A stretch of 64,000 bases of DNA from Tragulus kanchil. Lineage: Eukaryota > Chordata > Mammalia > Artiodactyla > Tragulidae. Position numbers and translations under genes: made by a program. This document shows positions 1 through 11,639 of this stretch, one piece after another. Numbering within the stretch: the stretch's first letter is position 1; every line of letters begins with the position of its first letter. The stretch is from positions 97,208,794 through 97,272,793 of the forward strand of contig JAIOJX010000032.1 of assembly GCA_022376925.1 (NCBI GenBank). The letters are read 5' to 3'. Under the pieces are notes generated by a model that was given only the letters and a program-made list of their open reading frames with translations, was not told where the DNA came from and did not search any database.

Positions 1-430
1 AAGAGCAATATGTGATTGAAATCAAAGCAAAATAAGTATTCACTGACAGATGAATGAATAAAGATGTGGTACATATATACCATGGAATACTACTTAGCCA
101 TAAAAAATGAAATGTTATTTACAGCAACATGATGGACCTAGGGATTATCATAACTAGTGAAGTAAATCAGAAAGAGAAAGACAAACACCATATGGTTTCA
201 GTTCTATGTGGAACCTAAAACATGACACAAGTGAGTTTATCTATGAAACACAAACATATTCACAAATGTAGGTAACAGACTTGTGGTTACCAAGGGAAAG
301 AGATGTGGGGAGGAATAGATTAGGAGTGTGAAATTAGCAGATGCAAACTATTATATATAGAATGGATAAATAACAAACTCCAACTGTATATCACAAGGAA
401 TATCCTATGATAAACCATAATGGAAAAGAA

Positions 431-431
<1 letters not shown>
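1..431 (+). mobile_element. L1 LINE 3' end (ORF2 tail and 3'UTR)
   Basis: The first 200 bases read as the degenerate end of L1 ORF2 (a recognisable [12 protein letters not shown] stretch near 70-100, then a stop). They are followed by a typical artiodactyl/L1MA-type 3'UTR, with the 'gtggttaccaagggaaag' and 'taatggaaaagaatat' landmarks. The element enters the window from the left and has no intact frame. It runs directly into the TA microsatellite, which probably grew out of the AT-rich 3'UTR. Family name from memory. Confidence 0.8.
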
Positions 432-501
<70 letters not shown>

Positions 502-553
502 GTATGTATGTATGTATATATACACACATACATACATATATATAAATATATAT
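430..553. repeat. (TA)n/(TATG)n microsatellite
   Basis: About 120 bases of alternating TA interrupted by TG and by TATG and ACAC blocks. It could form hairpins and is a likely length polymorphism. It directly follows the L1 3'UTR. The short tyrosine/isoleucine-rich open frames here on both strands are products of the repeat, not genes. Confidence 0.93.
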
Positions 554-895
554 CTTTTTATTTTAAAATTATTTTAAAATGCAATACATGTTTAAAAATA
601 TGTCTGAAAAATCTAAAAGAAATCTTCATTAAAAAGTATATAAATCATGCCTAATTATATCTACAAGAGATTTTCTCTGTATTGATAAAGGTTTAAAAAT
701 GTAGAAAGTATCCTTATGGCTTAGTTGCTGATGCTTTGTCTTTCTAAAATCTTTGCAAACTAAGAGTTCAGCTGGTGACTTCTTTTAACTTTGATGAAAT
801 AAGATACTGAAACCTGAGGCCTCCCCCAGCTCTTTCTTCCTGTTTCTCTATTTTCGAGCCTATAGAGGTGTCATATCTGAGGGCATTCTGTGTAG
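554..895. other. Unassigned AT-rich intergenic sequence
   Basis: No repeat or gene recognised. This is the unduplicated flank immediately before the first tandem duplication. Confidence 0.5.
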
Positions 896-1137
896 AAACT
901 GTGCTAAAGGCTTTACAAACATCCTCTCAAGGGTCGAACAATAACCCTGTAGGAGACAGCATTATCATACATTTTTCACCCTGAAGAGACTGAGATATCT
1001 TGCCCCAGGTTAAACAGTTTATACCACTTCCTTTCTGAAATTAGTGGAGGATCACAAAATGAACTTTTCCCAGCTCCATTAAACTTTGTAGAACACATCA
1101 GCGAAGGACAATGCATCAAGCTCCTGTGTCTGTTTTT

Positions 1138-1462
1138 TAAAATTAATTTTTATTGTAGTATGTTTGCCTTACAATGTTGTATTAGTTTCTACTGCACACC
1201 AAAATGAGTGAGCCACACACATACTCATATCCCCATTTTCCTTCTACAGAGCATTAAGTAGCGTTCCCTGTGCTATATAATAGGTTCTCATTAGTTACCT
1301 GTTTTATACATAGTAGCATATATACATAGCGATCTCAGTCTCTCTGTTCATCCCACCCCACCCCTTTCCCCCTTGATATCCATGTTTGATTTCTATGTCT
1401 GTCTCTATTTCTTCTTTGCAAATAATATCATCTATACAATTTTTCTAGATTTCACACATGTG
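1138..1462 (-). mobile_element. L1 3'UTR fragment (L1MA-like)
   Basis: Antisense L1 3'UTR: 'ttacaatgttgtattagttt', 'ccctgtgctatataatagg' and a pyrimidine-rich 'cccaccccacccctttccccc' stretch in the expected order. Diverged and non-coding. Confidence 0.75.
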
Positions 1463-1574
1463 CTCCTGTGTCTTGGGACAGCAGGAGGTCCTGAGGTGAG
1501 GCCAGCCTCTCACATACACCCTGAGGAAGGCAAGGCAGCACGTGCAGTGCCACAAAAATAAGCTACGGAATCAA

Positions 1575-1790
1575 ACAGAACCAGGCTATAATCTCAACTC
1601 TGCCACCTGTAGATGGTGTGATTTTGCAGAAACTCGTTGTTGGAGCCTCCGTTTCCTCTTCTGTAAATGGTACAGTAGATACCTACCTCCAAGAGCTGTA
1701 TGAGAGTTAAATAAATTCACTCAATTATTCACTCATTGAGCAAATACCTGCAGAGTGCCTCCCTCATACTAGGCACTGTGTGTACTGTAA
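1575..1790 (+). mobile_element. MIR SINE fragment
   Basis: Ancient mammalian-wide MIR. The order 'ctctgccacct', 'gtttcctcttctgtaaatgg', 'acctacctcc' and 'tactaggcactg' follows the MIR core and tail. The second copy lies at 2743-2958 in the tandem duplicate. Confidence 0.65.
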
Positions 1791-2306
1791 AATGAATACT
1801 ATACAAAAGTCCCTCACGACTATATAGCAGACACTCGGGGAAATTTTACTGTTTTATTTTTCTGGACCAATTTCCCCCTTCTACTATTACCTCATTTTTA
1901 TTTTGGCAAACCCCCTCCACCCCCAATCTATAGTGCCTACAGTAAACAGGTGCCCTGCTCCTCCCTGGCCCGGGGGTGAGCATATGAACAAGGTAGGTCA
2001 TGGCCACACTCTCTGGAATCTGAATCTTTAGCTAAAAGGAGCTCATTCCCAAACTATTGGTTTTAAACTGTGCTAAAGGCTTTACAAACATCCTCTCAAG
2101 GGTCGAACAATAACCCTGTAGGAGACAGCATTATCATACATTTTCACCCTGAAGAGACTGAGATATCTTGCCCCAGGTTAAACAGTTTATACCACTTCCT
2201 TTCTGAAATTAGTGGAGGATCACAAAATGAACTTTTCCCAGCTCCATTAAACTTTGTAGAACACATCAGCGAAGGACAATGCATCAAGCTCCTGTGTCTG
2301 TTTTTT

Positions 2307-2630
2307 AAAATTAATTTTTATTGTAGTATGTTTGCCTTACAATGTTGTATTAGTTTCTACTGCACACCAAAATGAGTGAGCCACACACATACTCATATCC
2401 CCATTTTCCTTCTACAGAGCATTAAGTAGCGTTCCCTGTGCTATATAATAGGTTCTCATTAGTTACCTGTTTTATACATAGTAGCATATATACATAGCGA
2501 TCTCAGTCTCTCTGTTCATCCCACCCCACCCCTTTCCCCCTTGATATCCATGTTTGATTTCTATGTCTGTCTCTATTTCTTCTTTGCAAATAATATCATC
2601 TATACAATTTTTCTAGATTTCACACATGTG
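2307..2630 (-). mobile_element. L1 3'UTR fragment, duplicate copy
   Basis: Second tandem copy of the L1 fragment at 1138-1462, essentially identical. Not an independent insertion. Confidence 0.75.
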
Positions 2631-3200
2631 CTCCTGTGTCTTGGGACAGCAGGAGGTCCTGAGGTGAGGCCAGCCTCTCACATACACCCTGAGGAAGGCA
2701 AGGCAGCACGTGCAGTGCCACAAAAATAAGCTACGGAATCAAACAGAACCAGGCTATAATCTCAACTCTGCCACCTGTAGATGGTGTGATTTTGCAGAAA
2801 CTCGTTGTTGGAGCCTCCGTTTCCTCTTCTGTAAATGGTACAGTAGATACCTACCTCCAAGAGCTGTATGAGAGTTAAATAAATTCACTCAATTATTCAC
2901 TCATTGAGCAAATACCTGCAGAGTGCCTCCCTCATACTAGGCACTGTGTGTACTGTAAAATGAATACTATACAAAAGTCCCTCACGACTATATAGCAGAC
3001 ACTCGGGGAAATTTTACTGTTTTATTTTTCTGGACCAATTTCCCCCTTCTACTATTACCTCATTTTTATTTTGGCAAACCCCCTCCACCCCCAATCTATA
3101 GTGCCTACAGTAAACAGGTGCCCTGCTCCTCCCTGGCCCGGGGGTGAGCATATGAACAAGGTAGGTCATGGCCACACTCTCTGGAATCTGAATCTTTAGC

Positions 3201-3690
3201 AGAATAACACAGAGACCGAAAATAGTAGGAACGCATGGATTCCACCCTTGCCAGAACCCTTCTGCCTGGGAACAAAGCTTCTTTGGTTCCTATTCACTTC
3301 CAAGTTTGATTCTCCAGTCTTACTATCAGTTTTGTTTTGAGGTCACGTTATCATTCCAAAAATTCCCTTTTGTATAAGCTATGCGGAAGTGGTGTTTGTC
3401 ATAGGCAAACAAAGGAAACAGATCCCCAGTAAAGAAAAAAAGTTTAATTCCCTTTTCCCAAGTATTAATGAGTTAAAACAAAAAGAAGAGTACTAAATAA
3501 TATAACTACTGGCACATGGAGGTTAGAAATGCTCACTTTGGCACCACAGATAATAAATCAGAACAGTTCATGTCTGGCATTCTAAGTAATAATGCCAGTG
3601 ACTTACATTGGTTGGAAGATAGGCCGTTACTGTGGGATATGCATGATACACACATTGCCCTGTCTAAAGATCGAAGAAATCTGTGGAGTA
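3201..3690. other. Unassigned intergenic sequence
   Basis: AT-rich, with no recognised gene or repeat. It lies between duplication 1 and a Bov-tA SINE. Confidence 0.4.
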
Positions 3691-3698
3691 AGTGAATC

Positions 3699-3906
3699 CA
3701 TCCTTATGACTCAGATGGTAAAGAATCTGCCTGTGGTGTAGGAGACCGGTCTTTGATCCCTGGGTTGGGAAGATGCCCTGGAAAAGGGAATGGCAAACCA
3801 CTCCAGTATTCTTATCTGGAGAAATTCCATGAACAGGGAAGCCTGGCGAGCTATAGACCATGGAATTGCAAAGAGTGAGACACAACTGAGTGACTAACAC
3901 TTCAAG
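3699..3906 (+). mobile_element. Bov-tA SINE
   Basis: Ruminant tRNA-headed SINE in sense: tRNA part with 'actcagatggtaaagaatct', then the Bov-A body ('ccactccagtattctt', 'gacacaactgagtgactaac'). Duplication 2 begins inside its 3' half, so that half is repeated at 4920-4978. Confidence 0.9.
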
Positions 3907-5980
3907 TGTCTTCATCACCCCTGGTCATAGGTGAGGACATTAAAGCTCAGAGGGGTTAAATGACTTGCTTACAGGTACATAATTTGAGGGGCCGAGTATA
4001 AAATGAAAATGCCAGCACCTGTGTTGAGAAATTATTAAGAATTTCAAGACGGTGACAGCAGACCCTTAAACCAAGTTCAGATGCCTTCTGAGCATGAGTC
4101 CTTTCCCTTCCCCCTGTGACTGCACAGGTCACATGTCCATTAAGTTGCTCCGGCTTACTTAATAGGTGACAGAATGGACTTAGACCTGGATCTCTGATCC
4201 AGAAGTCCATGGCCTCAATCTGTAAGTAACCCTACAGTGGGAGTATCCCAAGTTTAGAGTGAAATGGACACCTATTCCAGATCTCTCATGTTGTCTAGGT
4301 GTTGCCCTCATTCCCTACTCCATAGGGCAGCTGGGAGACTCACATCAGGTTGATAATGATGAGAGCTTCAGAGAGTCTCAGGGAAAAGGAATCCAGGAGG
4401 GCAGTGATAGGTCTGGTTCTCCCCTGCCTTTTTCCTGGTGTTCAGTTGAACCCCACCCTTTGAGAAGGCCCTACACCAATCTGAGTGAATTTATAGGAAG
4501 CTGAGCAAGATGGTGGAGGAACTGCATACACCTGTTTACACAATTGAGTGGTTAGCCCAAAGATGAGAAGAGTTGTAGTTGTCATCAAATCTCTTTCCTG
4601 CTGAGGTAGAAACTCCATAAGAGCCAGGAACTGCCCTACTCACCGCAATACCCCAAATGTCTGGCACAATGCATATGATACCATTAATGCTCAATAGGTA
4701 GTATATGGAGCAATTAATTAAACAGTTCACTGTATGTCTGTCAAGGGAAAGAGGGATTAGATGTGCTTTTCTTCCTCCACTTCCAGTGGGATAGACAGAT
4801 CTTGGCTCTTGAGAATAAGAAGCTCTATGGCCCCAGGATTAAAAAGACTATTAGGAGGTCCCCTTCCAAAGACAGGCTTGAGCGTGGAGATGATAACAAG
4901 CCTATTCCATGGGGAACGGGAGCTATAGACCATGGAATTGCAAAGAGTGAGACACAACTGAGTGACTAACACTTCAAGTGTCTTCATCACCCCTGGTCAT
5001 AGGTGAGGACATTAAAGCTCAGAGGGGTTAAATGACTTGCTTACAGGTACATAATTTGAGGGGCCGAGTATAAAATGAAAATGCCAGCACCTGTGTTGAG
5101 AAATTATTAAGAATTTCAAGACGGTGACAGCAGACCCTTAAACCAAGTTCAGATGCCTTCTGAGCATGAGTCCTTTCCCTTCCCCCTGTGACTGCACAGG
5201 TCACATGTCCATTAAGTTGCTCCGGCTTACTTAATAGGTGACAGAATGGACTTAGACCTGGATCTCTGATCCAGAAGTCCATGGCCTCAATCTGTAAGTA
5301 ACCCTACAGTGGGAGTATCCCAAGTTTAGAGTGAAATGGACACCTATTCCAGATCTCTCATGTTGTCTAGGTGTTGCCCTCATTCCCTACTCCATAGGGC
5401 AGCTGGGAGACTCACATCAGGTTGATAATGATGAGAGCTTCAGAGAGTCTCAGGGAAAAGGAATCCAGGAGGGCAGTGATAGGTCTGGTTCTCCCTCCCT
5501 TTTTTCCTGGTGTTCAGTTGAACCCCACCCTTTGAGAAGGCCCTACACCAATCTGAGTGAATTTATAGGAAGCTGAGCAAGATGGTGGAGGAACTGCATA
5601 CACCTGTTTACACAATTGAGTGGTTAGCCCAAAGATGAGAAGAGTTGTAGTTGTCATCAAATCTCTTTCCTGCTGAGGTAGAAACTCCATAAGAGCCAGG
5701 AACTGCCCTACTCACCGCAATACCCCAAATGTCTGGCACAATGCATATGATACCATTAATGCTCAATAGGTAGTATATGGAGCAATTAATTAAACAGTTC
5801 ACTGTATGTCTGTCAAGGGAAAGAGGGATTAGATGTGCTTTTCTTCCTCCACTTCCAGTGGGATAGACAGATCTTGGCTCTTGAGAATAAGAAGCTCTAT
5901 GGCCCCAGGATTAAAAAGACTATTAGGAGGTCCCCTTCCAAAGACAGGCTTGAGCGTGGAGATGATAACAAGCCTATTCC
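3848..5980. repeat. Tandem duplication 2 (unit 1061 bp)
   Basis: Copy 1 is 3848-4908 and copy 2 is 4920-5980, with an 11-base spacer resembling a shortened version of the SINE sequence just before copy 1. Copies have equal length. The visible difference is a short cluster near 4420/5492. The unit carries the Bov-tA 3' half, a MIR-like piece (about 3935-3990) and otherwise unassigned sequence. Confidence 0.97.
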
Positions 5981-6124
5981 CCAAATGCATTCCCTAGAAT
6001 ACCAGACATTGCAAAGAGGAATCTGGGCCTAATGCACTTCCAACTGAAGGACAGTGGCTTCCTGGCCCTCAGGGAAGCTCTGTAAGAAATGGTGCTGTCC
6101 CTTCTACAGGCTTCTAAACTTTAA

Positions 6125-6250
6125 TGTTTGTGTGTGTGCATGCTCAGTTGCTCATTGCAACTCTTTGCAACCTCATGGACTATAGGCAAGAATACTGAAG
6201 TGGGTTGACATTTCCTACTCTGGAGAATCGTCCTGACCCAGGGTTTTAGA
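6125..6250 (-). mobile_element. Degraded Bov-A/Bov-tA SINE
   Basis: Antisense and heavily eroded: 'ctcagttgctcattgcaact', 'ggcaagaatactgaagtggg' and 'cctgacccaggg' keep the Bov-A order. Confidence 0.75.
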
Positions 6251-7082
6251 ATCTATGAATCAGCATATTTTCTCCAACCCGTATGGATCAGTAAGGTCAA
6301 CTCTAGTGTTCCGAATAAAGCAAATTAATTGAAACTAAGTTCACTAAAGTTGTGGGGGTTCTGAGCATTCTCTGCTTTTTAACATTGGGCTTAGATACAG
6401 TAAATATAATTTCCAACCCCAGTGGGCAGTCCTGGATGTCGGATTCAGCATGCTTACAGACAGCCATGGAGGGAGAACTCTGAATAAATCTATCTAACTC
6501 ATAATGATGAATTACATTACTTCATGGTGATGTTAACCTTCAGAGGCAAACGTCCAGACAGGTTGAGGAATGGAAAATGAGGGCGTAAGGGGGGAACAAT
6601 TCCATTAGCTCTAATCAAAGAAAGAGGGCAAAAGGGGATTCAAATCTATAGCCTGCTCAAAAAGGGCAGAGACTAAACCACTCCAACTTCAAAAAGATTA
6701 ACTATTTGCCACTGGTTTCTGTTTTTTCGACCAAAAGAGTTTATTAATTTACACTTAACAGTCTGCCTACTTGAGCTAACAAGAGTTTTTAAAATGAATA
6801 ATAGACCTACTTATTTAAAATCAAGGAAAAGAAAATCTATAGTGTAGTTTCCATTTCCTCTGTCCTATATTTTTGACCTTTATTTAGACCAGGGATTTTA
6901 AACCTGGGGATCAAAGTACTCTATTTTGTAGATAAAATTCAGAAGGTCACCACAATTTTATTAGCATTTTAAAGTAGCATATACATACGTATTTTTTTTC
7001 CTGGTGAGATGACTCATAGCTATTTTCTAAGAGTATCTGACTACATCTCTGGAAAAAAAATACTAATAAAAGGTTTGTTTCG
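6251..7082. other. Unassigned intergenic sequence
   Basis: AT-rich sequence with no recognised repeat or gene. Confidence 0.4.
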
Positions 7083-7200
7083 TTTTGGTTTTTTCCACAC
7101 TGTGCAGCATGTAGGATCTTAACTCCCCTACCAGGGATCAGACCCATGCCTCCTGCACTGGGATCTCAGAGGCTTTACCATTGGACCTCCAGGGAAGTCT
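7083..7200 (-). mobile_element. tRNA-derived SINE (CHR/BTSINE-like)
   Basis: Antisense tRNA head: 'ccagggatcagacccatgcc' (B-box complement), then 'ggacctccagggaagtc' at the 5' end of the element. Truncated body. Confidence 0.7.
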
Positions 7201-7249
7201 CTAAGAAATCTTAGCTCAACTTCCTCATTTTAAGCTCTCTTCTCTTCTT

Positions 7250-7615
7250 GATACAGATAGTCAATGCTAAACACTATTCTAAATATTTATACTAAATGCT
7301 TCCTCATTTAAACCTCCTGGAAGATAGGTAACATTGCCTGTCTATCACTTTTTTTTTTTTTTTTGAAGTGATCAGAGTGTAAGTAATAGTAATTGCTACC
7401 ATTTACTGAATGCTTCTGATACACTCATTGTTTTTACATCTCATTTAATCTTACAAAAGTCTAGTGAGATAAAAGATTCTTTTTGCCTGTGCCATTAGTG
7501 ATAAACTAAATGATCAAAAAGTTGAGTTACTTATCCTAAGTAGGTAAAACATGAGCCCAAATCTAATTCCAAATCCTCTTCTTTAGTCACTGCATTATAC
7601 TATTTTTTCCTGACA
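7250..7615. mobile_element. MIR-like fragments
   Basis: Two weak MIR-type stretches: 7250-7330, and 7390-7615 with 'accatttactgaatgcttct' and 'catctcatttaatctt'. A T run lies between them at about 7350-7365. Assignment is by eye. Confidence 0.45.
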
Positions 7616-7910
7616 GCCTGCAGTACTTACTCATTCGCACTCCTATCCTTTACCAGGGGCTAGTACAGTGTTCACTTTTGTAGTCTCAGTTCAATTGTAC
7701 CGACTTTTCTTCCATCATTGGACACTTTCAGAACATGGAAGATATTTCACCAAGTAGGAGTAATACCTTACACCTTCTCCCCTTTGGAAATTGTTTCCAG
7801 TCCATACAAAGTAGTATCCACAAGTGCTTGTTTGTGTGTTTCCTGTGAAACTCTCTCACAAGAGAGCAGTCTCCCTTACTGGGACTCACAGGAGCTAACT
7901 CTGTTTCCAG

Positions 7911-8097
7911 GAGGTGGAGGGTCTTTTGGGTGTAGGTCAAGAAAGCTACTTGATCCTGATGGAGTCCACAGAGAAGATGCTCCCCTTTTGCTTATTTCTG
8001 ATCCTTCTCCAAGAAACCTCCCTGGCTCGACTTGTGATCTCCTCAGCACTCCCGTGTCAGCACCATACCACAGTCGAAGAATTGCCTGTGAGCAGAG
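7911..8097 (+). other. Weak candidate exon with signal-peptide-like start
   Basis: A pyrimidine-rich acceptor-like site ends in 'ctgtttccag' at 7910. An open frame then has Met at 7959 and 7977, and from 7977 reads MLPFCLFLILLQETSLA: a hydrophobic core followed by small residues, as in a secretory signal. A GT donor-like site follows at 8098 (gag/gtgata). No homologue is recognised and no partner exon is seen. A chance open frame is more likely than a gene. Confidence 0.12.
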
Positions 8098-8739
8098 GTG
8101 ATATGAAATATTTGATGTAACAATCTCTCACTCACTCCTACACATCTTTATTTTCTTGTCTGTAACACTCCAGATACTTCTGAGGTGACCAAGATATAGT
8201 CCCTCCTCAAGAGTGGTAGGGGAACCACATGTGAAGACATAATTTCAATATCTGTGTTAAGGGCTAAACTATGGGTATTTTTCAAGTGACGTAGAAGCAC
8301 AGAAGAGGTAGCAACAACCTCCCTAGGCATGCTCAGGAAGGCTTTGTGGGGGAAGTGACATTTAAGTGTGGTTCTGAAAGAAGAGCAGGAATTTTCCAAG
8401 AGAGAAAAAAAAAGGGCGCTGAAGACATTCAGGAAGGGTACAATGTAGAGGTGTAAACAGAGACAGTGTCTTGGGGAACAAAGAGACTTTCAGTTTGACT
8501 GGAAGGGATGTGTGTTGAGGGATGGGTTTGAGTTTGCTGCACATCTATGAAAGACCTTATGTGTCAGCTCTGAGGGATTGACTTTATCTTGTCAACACTG
8601 TAGCATTTTCTTCTCAATTATTTGAGTATCTTATTGCATGCCCTCACTTATTGTATTACAAATATGGGTGAGAAATAGAAATTAGAAAAGACATTACGGA
8701 GAAAAGAAATTGACAACGGTATAATTAAAACAATTACCA

Positions 8740-9268
8740 AAGATGAAAATGAAACCATTTACTTTGGATTGGGGCTTAAACCCAAAAGCCAACTGGGGAC
8801 TCAAACCCACGTGGCCTGGACTTGAACCCAACCAAAACCCTGCTTGGGACTTGAACCCATGTGGCTGGGACTCAAACCAAGCCAAAACCCACCATGCCTG
8901 GTTTCAGGACCTAACAGGGCTCAAGTTCTTCATGTCTCTTTGCAGAAAATAATTCAGTGAGAGACAAAATGATCAAAAGCACACTCCACAGACTGTCGGC
9001 CATTGCAAAGGGCAAGTCCAGTGGCTTTGAAAACATGGTGTGCTTAGCCTTTACGGAATGGGTAATTTCATATGCTAATGAATGGGACGATTATTCCAAC
9101 TCTTTTGGGGAAAGGGGCCAAATTGTCTTGGTGCCTTTAGGTTGCTGACTGAGGATCAAGGTTTAGTCTGCCATCTTGGACCCATTTGATTCTAATGGGT
9201 TTATGTTGTGTCCCTGGGCTATGTCATTCTTTCAAAAGTTGTGCCCTGCCCCTTTCCCTCCTGTTACA
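8740..9268 (+). mobile_element. Endogenous retrovirus LTR, ruminant type (BTLTR1-like)
   Basis: Stretches such as 'ctgtcggccattgcaaaggg' and 'tcatatgctaatgaatggga', plus an end in ...tgttaca, match my memory of a ruminant ERV LTR. Relative to that memory the middle is internally deleted after 'ggggaaagggg'. No gag, pol or env sequence flanks it, so it is a solitary, decayed LTR. The 5' part holds short alternating direct repeats (8775-8893). The 5' boundary is uncertain. Confidence 0.65.
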
Positions 9269-9827
9269 GAAATAAGCATGGCTATACTATAATTTTTAAC
9301 TTTAATGAAAGATGTGTGGATAAAAGACCATGTATGCAGTGTGAAGAAAGCAAATACATCAAGGAAAATGCTTTGCTCTTTAAAAAAATTTCCAACAGAA
9401 GGATAAAGTAGAGACAAGGAGACAGAAAAGTACTTTCGGGTTTGGGGAACATTTAAGTGTGGTTCTGAAAGAAGAGCAGGAATTTTCCAAGAGAAAAAAA
9501 AAGGCGCGGAAGACATTCAGGAAGGGTACAATGTAGAGGTGTAAACAGAGACAGTGTCTTGGGGAACAAAGAGACTTTCAGTTTGACTGGAAGGGATGTG
9601 TGTTGAGGGATGGGTTTGAGTTTGCTGCACATCTATGAAAGACCTTATGTGTCAGCTCTGAGGGATTGACTTTATCTTGTCAACACTGTAGCATTTTCTT
9701 CTCAATTATTTGAGTATCTTATTGCATGCCCTCACTTATTGTATTACAAATATGGGTGAGAAATAGAAATTAGAAAAGACATTACGGAGAAAAGAAATTG
9801 ACAACGGTATAATTAAAACAATTACCA

Positions 9828-10356
9828 AAGATGAAAATGAAACCATTTACTTTGGATTGGGGCTTAAACCCAAAAGCCAACTGGGGACTCAAACCCACGT
9901 GGCCTGGACTTGAACCCAACCAAAACCCTGCTTGGGACTTGAACCCATGTGGCTGGGACTCAAACCAAGCCAAAACCCACCATGCCTGGTTTCAGGACCT
10001 AACAGGGCTCAAGTTCTTCATGTCTCTTTGCAGAAAATAATTCAGTGAGAGACAAAATGATCAAAAGCACACTCCACAGACTGTCGGCCATTGCAAAGGG
10101 CAAGTCCAGTGGCTTTGAAAACATGGTGTGCTTAGCCTTTACGGAATGGGTAATTTCATATGCTAATGAATGGGACGATTATTCCAACTCTTTTGGGGAA
10201 AGGGGCCAAATTGTCTTGGTGCCTTTAGGTTGCTGATTGAGGATCAAGGTTTAGTCTGCCATCTTGGACCCATTTGATTCTAATGGGTTTATGTTGTGTC
10301 CTTAGGCTATGTCATTCTTTCAAAAGTTGTGCCCTGCCCCTTTCCCTCCTGTTACA
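9828..10356 (+). mobile_element. ERV LTR, duplicate copy
   Basis: Second tandem copy of the LTR at 8740-9268, with a few substitutions near the 3' end (for example near 10236 and 10301). It is not a provirus LTR pair: the DNA between the two LTRs is the duplicated flank, not retroviral coding sequence. Confidence 0.65.
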
Positions 10357-10620
10357 GAAATAAGCATGGCTATACTATAATTTTTAACTTTAATGAAAGA
10401 TGTGTGGATAAAAGACCATGTATGCAGTGTGAAGAAAGCAAATACATCAAGGAAAATGCTTTGCTCTTTAAAAAAATTTCCAAAAGAAGGTTAAAGTGGA
10501 GACAAGGAGACAGAAAAGTATATTTATTAAGTGCCTGTTCCTGTGTTGTTATTGCACAAAACTGAATTAACTATAATCCTTAATTCATGCTATACTCGCA
10601 TCATGTTGGCAATGAGGAAA

Positions 10621-11633
10621 TGCCATCATTTTTTTTTTTTTTAATTCTTTATTTTAAAGATTTTACAGAGTTTTGTTGTTCACCAACATGCATGTTCCCA
10701 GATCATTCATATGCATATCCCTGGACCCTCCTCCCACCCAGTTCCCCCTCCCACCCCTCCAGACCATCGCCCCAAGTGATTGTAGGTACTCCTATTCCCT
10801 TAGCACAATGACAATAGCTATTTTTTCCACACATGACAGTATAGGTTTCCATGTTACTATCTCCATGCCTCCCCCTCCCAATTTCTTCCCCACAATGTCC
10901 ATATATCTATGCTCTGTCTGTTTTTCCATGAGTTCACTGCGTGTGTTATCAAGACCGTCTGACTAGATTCCATATATGTGTGTTAGTATGCTGTATTTGT
11001 CTTTCTCTTTTTGACTTACTTCACTTTTTATGATAGGTTCTAGAGCTAGCCAGCTCATTAGGACTGAGTTTTCTGCATTTTTTTTAACAGCTGAGTAGTA
11101 TTCCATTGTATATATGTACCCGAGCTTCTGTATCCATTCATTTGTCAATGGACATCTAGGTTGCTTCCATGTTCTGGCTATTGTATAGACAGCTGCAATG
11201 AACATTGGGGTACAGGTGCCTCTTTCATTTTTGATTTCATCAGGATATAGGCCTAATAGTGGGATTGCTGGGTCATAGGGTGCTTCTATTTTTAGGTGTT
11301 TAAAGAATCTCCATATTGTCTTCCATAGAGATTGTATCAGTTTACATTCCCACCAGCAATGCAAGAGGGTTCCCTTTTCTCCGCACCCTCTCCAGCATTT
11401 ATTGTCTGTCGATTTGTTGATGATGGCCATTCTGACGGGTGTGAGGTGGTATCTCATTGTGGTTTTAATTTGCATTTCTCTAATAATAAGCGAGGTTGAG
11501 CATCGTTTCATGTGCTTTTGGGCCATCTGTATGTCCTCTTTGGAGATGCGTCTCTTTAGATCTTTTTCCCATTTTTAGATTGGGTGGTTCGTTTTTCCTG
11601 TGCTGAGTTGTCTGAGTTGCTGCCATCATTTTT
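10621..11633 (-). mobile_element. 5'-truncated L1 insertion with target-site duplication
   Basis: A 13-base direct repeat, tgccatcattttt, flanks the element at 10621-10633 and 11621-11633. Between them, on the minus strand, are about 600 bases of ORF2 C-terminal coding sequence, a 3'UTR of about 300 bases and a poly-A tail (T run at 10630-10642). Low decay suggests a fairly young ruminant L1. Confidence 0.92.
10963..11574 (-). pseudogene. L1 ORF2 C-terminal fragment
   Basis: Uninterrupted frame of about 200 codons ending at the natural ORF2 stop. The C-terminal region shows the conserved [18 protein letters not shown] segment (zinc-knuckle-like cysteines), then YDPAIPLLG and [10 protein letters not shown]. 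An in-frame TAA sits just upstream at about 11575-11577. The endonuclease and reverse transcriptase domains are absent because of 5' truncation, so no function remains. Confidence 0.9.
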
Positions 11634-11639
11634 AATAGA

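Larger units (their letters stand above)
896..3200. repeat. Tandem duplication 1 (unit 1137 bp)
   Basis: Copy 1 is 896-2032 and copy 2 is 2065-3200, separated by 32 bases. I see one indel (a T run near 970). Each copy holds an antisense L1 3'UTR and a MIR. The near-perfect match of sequence carrying old, diverged repeats means the duplication is extremely recent or artificial. It is one of nineteen in the window. Confidence 0.97.
8358..10520. repeat. Tandem duplication 3 (unit about 1075 bp)
   Basis: Copy 1 is 8358-9432 and copy 2 is 9449-10520. The 16-base spacer resembles the sequence just before copy 1. Differences gather near the edges: the A run near 8406/9497 and substitutions at about 9400-9412 versus 10482-10500. 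The unit contains an old L2-like stretch and a retroviral LTR. Confidence 0.97.

Noticed and set aside
320..654. Tyrosine/isoleucine-rich small proteins
   Set aside because: Products of the TA microsatellite on both strands.
8740..10356. A provirus with two LTRs
   Set aside because: The two LTRs lie in a 1.09-kb tandem duplication whose interior is ordinary flank. No gag, pol or env text lies between them.
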